From: Megalonaias nervosa | Lineage: Eukaryota; Mollusca; Bivalvia; Unionida; Unionidae | Direction of reading: 5' to 3' | Assembly: GCA_016617855.1 (NCBI GenBank) | Contig: JAECUM010001155.1 | Span: forward strand, 124,001 to 188,000 | DNA: 64,000 bases | Shown: positions 57,660-64,000 of the stretch, piece after piece | How the letters are laid out: each line of letters starts with the position of its first letter | Numbering within the stretch: position 1 is the first letter of the stretch | The notes under the pieces: model-generated | What the model saw: the letters and a program-made list of their open reading frames with translations, nothing else | Database searches by the model: none | What the model was told of the DNA's origin: nothing | Made by a program: the position numbers and the translations under genes

Positions 57660-58127
57660 TTAAAAGTTCCTTAGCTTCTTCTTTTCTGTCTTTTCATTCT
57701 CTCTCTGTGTTTTGAATTTCTTCACTTTCACAGGTTTTTCCTCCTCTTCTTCCTCACATCCTTCTCGTCTTCTTTTCTTCTCTTTCTTGATATGTCTGGG
57801 TTCTTCCTTTTTGGAGGGTACCTCTTCTTCCTGTTCGTAACCCCTCTCTTCCTCCTGCTCCTGTTGTTTCTTAGGGCAGTCTGAAGATCAATGTCCTTTC
57901 TCTTGACAATAATAACAGGTATCTTGACTTTTGTCTCTTTTGACACCTGTCTTGCTTTGAAGTTATGGACATTCAGAAGACCCTTTCTTTTGACAGATAT
58001 GCCAAGTATCTTGACTTTTATCTCGAAAGGAGGGGTAGTAGTCCGTCGGCTTGTCTGAAGAAAACCTTCATATGACACCTCGCAAAGCTCTGATCAGAAG
58101 TTCGATCTGTGTTGGTTCTTCCATCAT
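57660..58127 (-). pseudogene. CCHC zinc-knuckle protein gene with three in-frame stops
   Basis: A single - strand frame runs from ATG ATG at 58127 (51 bp after TATATAAA at 58185-58178) to TAA at 57662-57660, 155 codons. It is interrupted only by TGA at codon 20, TAA at codon 55 and TGA at codon 80. It holds one good zinc knuckle, CYYCQEKGH followed four codons later by Cys (C-x2-C-x4-H-x4-C, with the third stop inside). Before it is a degraded one in which a Cys has become Trp (TWHICQKKG...ECP). A long Glu/Lys-rich tail follows. Zinc knuckles bind single-stranded nucleic acid, so a nucleoprotein role is plausible. A basic 116-codon open frame over the same bases in another register is a shadow. 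Confidence 0.7.
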
Positions 58128-58177
58128 TCTGGTCGAATTGAGAGTGAAATGAATATTTGGAGGGAAGACACTGACCC

Positions 58178-58185
58178 TTTATATA
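58178..58185 (-). promoter_or_regulatory. TATA box of the zinc-knuckle gene
   Basis: TATATAAA on the - strand, 51 bp before the first ATG. The polymerase gene diverges from the same short gap. Confidence 0.7.
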
Positions 58186-58242
58186 GGGAAGACTCTGGTC
58201 TGACATTGATATAGGGGACCATGACGTTTAAAATGTAGTCAT

Positions 58243-61200
58243 TTGACTTTTTGCACTCAAGATGAAACGATCGCATCATTTCGTGGAGAAGAAAGTAAAA
58301 GACAGAAACGTGACCTATCGCCTCGCACAGTAGCTGAAGTCTTGGATCAAATTCATGCCAGTGATTTTGAAGATGACATGAGTGAACCAGAATCCAGACT
58401 CAGTGAGTCTACACCAAACCAAAGTTCACCACCACTAAACCCTCAAAAATACTACCACATTCAAGACACGGACAAACGCTCCTCTAGAAAATTTAGAACC
58501 ACAGCCTACATGTACACGATGAAGTTTAAAGATTTCAAGTCCGACGTACCGCTAGAGAAAGCAGAAGAGTTCATCACCGATGTGTGGGATTCTTTGTTAA
58601 CCATACTGAAACGGCAATATGAAGCCAAAGAAGACGATTGCTTGACACTTTCCATTTATCACGAGAGTCTGAAGTCCCCCGTTTGGATCGAGTTTAGCAG
58701 CCCATCAGAATTGACACCATCCAAAGTCATCGACAAGATTCAACACGTGCAACAATCCAACAACAAGTTTCATATCACCGATGGAAAAGCGACACTTTTC
58801 TTGTCCCACGTTTCTCTTCCCAAAGGGACGGGACGCAGAAAGGTGTTATTGGTAGACGACCTTCGCAGCACCAAAACGAGTCTCTTCCGAATTAACAACC
58901 CTCAAGACAAGATGTGTTTAGCCCGTGCCATCGTGGTTGGACGAACGTATGCCGACAAGAACGACACGGAAGAATGGAAAAGAGCCTGGGAGAACATTCG
59001 AAAATCGAACAGTACCAAACAACAAAGAGAAGCAGAACTCCTGTTACAGCAAGCGGGGATATCCAAAGACACACCCTGTGGCATTCCTGAAATACAAAAA
59101 TAGCTCTGCGCTACACCTTGAAAGTGCACTCTCAAGAATTGCGTGGACCAGTATCGCCCCATTCCTGAGATACAGTTAGTTAAAAAAAAAATCGAGAGCA
59201 ACACAAGCATTGTGGATCGAAATGAAAGAGATGTTTGGCCTCTAAACCCTGTCATGACGAAGGACACTTGTCAGCGCACTTTTGTCGGCCCTACCTGTTA
59301 CCAACATCTGAAGACGCAAGGTTTACAGCAGAAAAGTGCTTGTCAACTCCTGAGATTGTGCCCTACTTGTGGACAAGGCATACGTACCTATAATGCCAAG
59401 GCTAACGTATGTCGAGGAAAGAAACAATGTCACATTTGTCGCCAAATCGTGGACTTGGAACACGAATGCTGCATTCAAAAATACCATTCCAAACATCAAG
59501 AGCAATTTCATCTTTTTCGATTTCGAATGCATGCAAGAGACCGGCATTCACATTCCTAATTTCTGCGTGGCTCATTGAGCTTGCGAGAAGTGAATCCAAG
59601 AACCTATCTTTAATCATTTTCCTCACTGCAGCTTGATTCCTGGAGGACGTGAAAAAATCTTTCCGGGACCTAACACGCTGGCCGATTTCGCCCAATGGAT
59701 ATTAGACCCCATCGACGAGACGTGGAGTCAAGAGGACATCGAACGTTACGGAGATTGTCATCGCTATGCCACGGTGATGGCTCACAATTTCTCGGGATAC
59801 GATGGGTAATTTCTTCTCAGATACCATACGGAACAAAGCACCGAACGTCCTAAAGTCACCTTGAACGGAGCCAAAATCATTTCCATGCAAGTGGGCCAAG
59901 TGCAGTTTAAAGATTCGATGAGTTACTTGGCCATGCCTTTGAGCCAAATGCATAAAACGTTTGGAATGACAGAAACGGCCAAAGGCTATTTTCCGCACTT
60001 TTTCAATACCGAAGCCAATCAGCACGCCGTTCTACCCCATTTGCCTGATGCTCACTACTACGACCCCGACAACATGCGCACCGAACAACGAGAAGCTTTC
60101 TACGCTTGGTACCACTCTCACATCTCGGACCCCTTCTACTTTCAGGAAAGAAACTTTAAAGTATTGTCGTTCCGACATGGACATTTTGCGTCATGGAGCA
60201 CGGAGGGATCAATCCTTTGAAAGAAGCCTGCACCATTGCCAAAGCGTGTTCCTAAGTGTACCGCGAACGATTCATGCCCGAAAACACCCTGGTTGTCATA
60301 AGCCCTCAAACGACAAACTTTGTCAAACGTCAATACTCGGTCAAAGCCCTATGCTGGTTACATTACTTGTGAGACAAGGAAGACAAATGGATCCAACACG
60401 CCCGCAATGGAGGAGACGAAAAGACCATCGGAACGTATTCAATAGATGACTAGGACTTAGAAAACCCTCAGATGGTGTTATGAGTTTATTGGGTGCTTAT
60501 TTCACGGATGTCCGATCTGCTACCCTCAACGTGACACAAAAATCAGTTTCTACAACGTACCATGGAAGACTTGTACCACGCCACGTGTCAGCGACGCTTG
60601 AAGTTAGAAGAGCAAGGATACCAATTTGTGGAAATGTGGGAACACGAGTACGAACACCGTTTGAAAACCGATCCACAGTTTAATCGCATCCTGGAAAATT
60701 ACAAGTCGGTGGACCCACTGAACCCGCGGCACAGTTTGTACGGAGGACGGACCAATGCCACCTGTCTGCTGTACCAAGGCGACGAGGAGAAAGGAGAGGA
60801 AATCAAATACTCGGACGTGTGTTCGTTGTATCCTTACGTGTGCAAATATTGTCACTTTCCCGTAGGGCACCCGCAATTGCTGACGGAACACATCGACGTT
60901 GAAAACATTCGATACTACGAAGGATTGATTAAAGCCTTGCCTCCCACGGATTTGTACCATCCCGTTTTACCTCACCATTGCCAAGGAAAACTGATGTTTC
61001 CTTTGTGTCGTACTTGTGGCGAAACGTGCAACCAAGACCAACCTTGTCAGCACACCCAGGAAGAACGCGTCTTGACGGGAAAGTGGGTCATCGTGGAATT
61101 GTTCAAAGCTCTGGACCTGGGATACCAACTGTTAGAAGTGTACGAAATTTATCACTTTCCCAAGTCAGAAGAGTACCACAAAGGGTGACGAGACTCAGAA

Positions 61201-61652
61201 AGGCATTTTCGCAGACTATGTGGATGCCTTTTTGAAACTGAAACAAGAAGCCAGCGGCTATTCTTCCTGGTGCCATACGAAAAAAGATTCTACGTTTTGC
61301 TAGTGGCGGTCCCAAAACTTACGGTTACGAATACCGGGACCAACAAGGAGAAGTGCACACCGAGTGTAAAGTGAAATGATTGACTTTCAATTATCGCACC
61401 AGTCAAGTGGTGAACTTTGGGGTATTGAAAGAAGCCTTGCAGTCTGGAGAGGATCGAGATTTTAAAGTGACCACCTACCAGCCTCACAAGATTGTACATT
61501 TAGCCACACACCAAATCGTCAATGGGCCTTTGGAAAAGGTCTATCAAATCGTGTACCAGAAACGAGTACGGCTTCCCAACCACTTTACTTTACCGTACGG
61601 ACACGCCGATATCGGCCAGCATATAAAAAGGGAAAACGTCCAAGAACGATAG
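58243..61652 (+). pseudogene. polB: Protein-primed family B DNA polymerase of a Polinton/adintovirus-like element, broken
   Basis: Such polymerases copy the linear element genome. The N-terminal domain is open to TAG at 59101 and has the Polinton-type marks CLARAIVVG and PCGIPEIQ. It lacks an in-frame ATG at the front; the nearest ATG, at 58262, is one frame off. A Cys-rich zinc-finger block follows at 59260-59490. The exonuclease motifs are present: FDFE (59516-59527), NFSGYDG (59786-59806) and YCRSD (60162-60176). Palm motif A is SDVCSLYPYV (60811-60840). The reading track changes frame several times and has stops, for example at 59576, 59807, 61186 and 61377. After GYSSWCH (61276) the sequence jumps at about 61277-61287 straight to RFASGGPKTYGY, a block normally found after motif C. 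Motif B and the DTDS motif C are therefore deleted. The gene cannot encode a working polymerase. Confidence 0.9.
61622..61629 (+). promoter_or_regulatory. TATA box inside the polymerase 3' end
   Basis: TATAAAAA, 56 bp upstream of the ATG at 61685 and overlapping the last polymerase codons. It shows the compact packing typical of viral genomes. Confidence 0.65.
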
Positions 61653-61684
61653 TTCATTGTGACTACAAACATCAAGCGAGAAAG

Positions 61685-62324
61685 ATGAATACTTTCAAAC
61701 TGACACCATTCAAGTTCAGTGATTCTCAAGTGGAGTGCGATTGCTGTGCCTTGCGATCTCAGTAACGCCGTAGGCTGTGACCTCAACGACGATTCAGTTC
61801 CACATCATGGGAACTTTGCTATGACTACTATTACCATACCTACGATGGAAAGCGATGCTCTGCGTGTCAAACCTGATGGATGCGAAAGCGATGCAACTCG
61901 TTATCGTACACCTTTTCACTTTACTGGTTTTCGTTGTCAATGTCGTCCTCCACGCGAAACCATGCGTCTACCACCCTACGGATGTCATCCAACCCTGAGC
62001 AAACTCCTGCGGATTTCACCGTACCCTCATCGAAATGAACCTGTGAAAGAAGAATATTCGTTCCATGTGCGTTAGCCTGAATACTGCGACTTTGAAAGTC
62101 AATTCCAAATGTTCAAAGGAAAATGGCCTAAATATGTGGGAGGACCTAGCCCCGAAGAATTAACCAGAGTCTGATTTACCTACTTGGGCGAAGGGGATAA
62201 AGTCAAGTGCTTCAGTTGCGGTGTGTCACTTCACGAGTGGGAACAGAAAGATTCCGCTTACCTAGAACATGCTCGATGGTCTCCACACTGTCACTACCTA
62301 CCTTTAGTGGGACGACCTCAGTAA
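61685..62324 (+). pseudogene. BIR-domain (IAP-like) gene, broken
   Basis: The right part carries a baculovirus-IAP-repeat zinc fold: CFSC (62208-62219), 16 residues, His, 6 residues, Cys, with GEGDKVKCF ahead of it. This is the exact C-x2-C-x16-H-x6-C spacing of BIR domains, which in cellular and viral IAPs bind caspases or adaptors and restrain cell death. The promoter-proximal ATG at 61685 is in another frame and stops at 61763. The BIR frame has stops at 62073 (TAG) and 62172 (TGA, at a place where the family normally has Gly). A Cys-rich stretch upstream (61730-61930) may be a first, more eroded BIR. No RING finger is present. The product is not functional as it stands. Confidence 0.8.
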
Positions 62325-62331
62325 TCTCTGG

Positions 62332-62775
62332 ATGGATACTTTACAAGAGAACATTGGTGGCTTGCCTTTGGAGTTGAGAGAACGCATTTACCGAGAGTTT
62401 GTCAAAATACAAATCCAACGCAAAGAACAATTGCATCCGTTACGTCACCGATGTTGGAATCACTGGTACCTGAATGGTATAAGAGGACTGATTCATTTGA
62501 AAGCGTTCCATTGGTCAGACATTGATGAATTACGTGAGATTCATAAAGTTTTGGATGCCACTCATTCTGCTTACAAGGTGATATTAGTACACCAAATTCC
62601 AACGGACGTGTTAGAGGAATACCAAACTCTTTTACATGAACAAGTCTTGGTTCAAGAGGAAACTTCTGTACGTGTGGCATGTGAGTTAGTCACTAAATAT
62701 TTTTGGTGCGGTACTGAAATAAAACCAATTCTGTTCAAAACGTACACTTATTACCTCACACCAAAAAGGGCATAA
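62332..62775 (+). CDS. Unknown 147-residue protein of the virus-like element
   Basis: An intact frame from ATG, 8 bp after the BIR-gene stop, to TAA. The N-terminus GGLPLELRERIYREFV resembles an F-box-like opening (LPxELxxxI), but the rest (HWSDIDELREIHKVL, TKYFWCGTEIKPILF) is unfamiliar. Mostly alpha-helical by appearance, with no signal peptide or membrane segment. That it is open beside broken genes suggests either chance or longer constraint. I cannot name its function. Confidence 0.6.
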   Translation: MDTLQENIGGLPLELRERIYREFVKIQIQRKEQLHPLRHRCWNHWYLNGIRGLIHLKAFHWSDIDELREIHKVLDATHSAYKVILVHQIPTDVLEEYQTLLHEQVLVQEETSVRVACELVTKYFWCGTEIKPILFKTYTYYLTPKRA

Positions 62776-62787
62776 AAACTGGCTACC

Positions 62788-63204
62788 ATGCCACGACCTT
62801 TGCCACTTGTGATACAACGGATTCCGTGGAAGGAAATCAATGACAGTATTCAGACTGTGGAGGATTACCAACACTTATTACGAGAACTTTGTCCATTGAA
62901 TTGGGGTCGACGTGTGATGTGTTTCTTAGTGACTTGCTTTCTGGGATTTCGTTTACCAGCCGACTCATTGTGGACTCTTTACGATCTGTACTGTTATGTA
63001 CCGCCAAAAAAAAACAACATCAAAGTGGTGCCTTTACATGTACATGAAAGACTCATTCTGTTAAAAGTATCACGCTTTCATCTCGATACTTCTCTACCTC
63101 TACAGGAAAGAAGGATTCGTCAACTTTTAGGCACTGAAAATGTTTACGACCATGTGTATGTATCTTGTGACTTACACTCTCACTGGCCAGATGTACGTGA
63201 CTAG
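62788..63204 (+). CDS. Unknown 138-residue protein of the virus-like element
   Basis: ATG at 62788, 12 bp after the previous stop, to TAG at 63202-63204. Features include a hydrophobic stretch (RVMCFLVTCFLGFRLPA) that could be buried or membrane-associated, and a basic C-terminal part. After the stop the same frame continues with LGFEAWTKEVANSVQDL before further stops, so the protein probably was longer and the TAG is premature. No family recognised. Confidence 0.55.
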   Translation: MPRPLPLVIQRIPWKEINDSIQTVEDYQHLLRELCPLNWGRRVMCFLVTCFLGFRLPADSLWTLYDLYCYVPPKKNNIKVVPLHVHERLILLKVSRFHLDTSLPLQERRIRQLLGTENVYDHVYVSCDLHSHWPDVRD

Positions 63205-63287
63205 AAAAGTTTGGGCTTCGAGGCTTGGACAAAAGAAGTGGCAAACTCTGTCCAAGATTTGTGATCATAAATTCAAACGTTCATTGA

Positions 63288-63485
63288 AAAAAAGTAACTT
63301 TTAAACCTGTGGTAGTCCCAGTGCCAGAAGAACCCGTCACCGAGGAAAACCAATCCCTTCAGGACAGGACTGTCATTGACATTCCCGAAAGGTCATTCCG
63401 GGAGGACCCCTGTGTGGCCGTGCCAAGTGTAGATACTCTAAGAACATTACAAACTGTCCCTAGGACACTACACCTTGGTCACTAA
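63288..63485 (+). pseudogene. Open acidic fragment, likely tail of the preceding gene
   Basis: An open frame without ATG at its start, containing PVVVPVPEEPVTEENQS and DIPERSFREDPCVAVPS, to TAA at 63483-63485. It is in a different frame from 62788-63204 and looks like its former C-terminus displaced by an indel, or a separate small gene that lost its start. Confidence 0.4.
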
Positions 63486-63623
63486 AAATGTTGTACAGTG
63501 ACTTGTTTATATTCCACTTTGATCGTTTTGATGTGTATTTTATCCATGTACCTAACCCTTTGGCTTTTATGTATTTTTGTCTTTCGTGTTGTTCCATTAT
63601 AAACATGTCTTGTTTTTTTTTTC

Positions 63624-63629
63624 AATAAA
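63624..63629 (+). terminator. Poly(A) signal AATAAA
   Basis: AATAAA after a T-rich run, 139 bp after the last stop codon and just before the next TATA box. It indicates ordinary polyadenylation for these genes, unlike the histone-type ends at 56.3 and 57.4 kb. Confidence 0.65.
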
Positions 63630-63645
63630 CGTGTCCTGAAAAAAG

Positions 63646-63653
63646 TATAAAAA
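63646..63653 (+). promoter_or_regulatory. TATA box of the ATPase gene
   Basis: TATAAAAA, 47 bp before the ATG at 63700. Confidence 0.75.
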
Positions 63654-63699
63654 CTCTTGTCTTGTCTGTCTTCATGTCAAAAGTGACATTCCCTGCACT

Positions 63700-64000
63700 A
63701 TGGCTACATCTGCTGTCTCTGCTCGCTCTTCCTCCATTTTCAAAGTCATCGACGAAAACTTAGATCGTACCAGTTGGGAGACCTTTTATCTTTGCCATCC
63801 CTTTAACATGTTAATTGCCGGACCCAGCGGTTCAGGCAAAACCGAATACGTCAAACGTTTGATCGAACATAAACATCATTTGATCGATCGTCCAAATCAA
63901 CGTATCGTGTGGTACTACAAAGAGTGGCAATCGGAGTACAGCCTCCTGCGAGAAAGTCAAGGCGATTCCATCGTGTTTGTGGAAGGCATTCCTGGCGATG
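63700..64000 (+). CDS. Packaging-type ATPase of a Polinton/adintovirus-like element (start only)
   Basis: Open for 100 codons from ATG at 63700 to the window edge. After a Ser-rich start it has FNMLIAGPSGSGKTEYVKRL, with a Walker A GPSGSGKT at 63820-63843. This is followed by IVWYYKEWQSEY and DSIVFVEGIPGD, the pattern of the A32/FtsK-like genome-packaging ATPases of Polintons. These motors pump DNA into the capsid. The Walker B and the rest lie outside the window. No lesion is seen in the visible part. Confidence 0.85.
   Translation, partial: MATSAVSARSSSIFKVIDENLDRTSWETFYLCHPFNMLIAGPSGSGKTEYVKRLIEHKHHLIDRPNQRIVWYYKEWQSEYSLLRESQGDSIVFVEGIPGD

Larger units (their letters stand above)
57660..64000. 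mobile_element. Decayed Polinton/Maverick (adintovirus-like) endogenous element, right part cut by the window
   Basis: The gene set of protein-primed family B polymerase, packaging-type ATPase, BIR protein and small basic or zinc-knuckle protein, intronless and densely packed with TATA boxes, fits animal Polinton/adintovirus elements. Integrase, protease and capsid genes and terminal inverted repeats are not in view and may lie beyond 64000. Decay is uneven: the polymerase, zinc-knuckle and BIR genes are broken, while two small ORFs and the ATPase start are open. Confidence 0.82.

Noticed and set aside
57728..58078. 116-codon Lys/Arg-rich open frame on the - strand
   Set aside because: It is out of register with the promoter-linked ATG at 58127 and with the zinc-knuckle Cys/His pattern. 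Its basic character comes from reading a GA-rich tail in the wrong frame.

Overview
The window looks like a stretch of a lophotrochozoan, probably marine bivalve mollusc, nuclear genome. It has AT-rich DNA with long introns, many microsatellites and minisatellites, tRNA-headed SINEs, decayed DIRS-like, hAT-like and LTR retroelement copies, and a diverged repeat family built around GTGACCTTGACC. That organism call rests on repeat style and exon content only.

Two host genes can be read exon by exon. (1) The left part (1904-15981, + strand) carries the last four visible exons of a TMEM244/SYS1-family membrane protein gene; its first exon or exons are not in view. (2) From 52872 down to 32346 (- strand) lies a complete eight-exon DPH5 gene, encoding the methyltransferase of diphthamide synthesis. 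All exons join in phase and give 292 residues. Its seven introns hold most of the window's tandem arrays: 21 bp next to the exon 5 donor, 54 bp, 52 bp with higher-order structure, 93/98 bp, and 37 bp. A full SINE sits 29 bp upstream of the exon 7 acceptor, and a direct duplication of about 635 bp flanks exon 4.

Between the two genes (16-32 kb) there is mostly non-coding DNA with decayed transposons, one solo LTR with a target duplication, and a near-perfect 125-bp hairpin. Short tandem arrays fill 53.4-56.2 kb.

The right end (about 56.2-64 kb) is different: gene-dense, richer in GC, intronless, with TATA boxes 44-56 bp upstream of start codons. From 57.66 kb on it is a decayed Polinton/Maverick (adintovirus-like) element: a CCHC zinc-knuckle gene with three in-frame stops (-), a family B DNA polymerase with frameshifts, stops and a deletion that removes palm motifs B and C (+), a broken BIR-domain gene, two intact unknown ORFs, and the start of an intact packaging-type ATPase that runs off the window. 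Just left of it is a divergent pair of small non-histone genes (56336-56557 - and 56785-57440 +). They share a CCAAT/CRE/TATA intergenic promoter, and each ends in a canonical histone-mRNA 3' stem-loop. This is the most unusual feature of the window: a histone-gene chassis carrying reading frames that are not histones, next to an endogenous virus.
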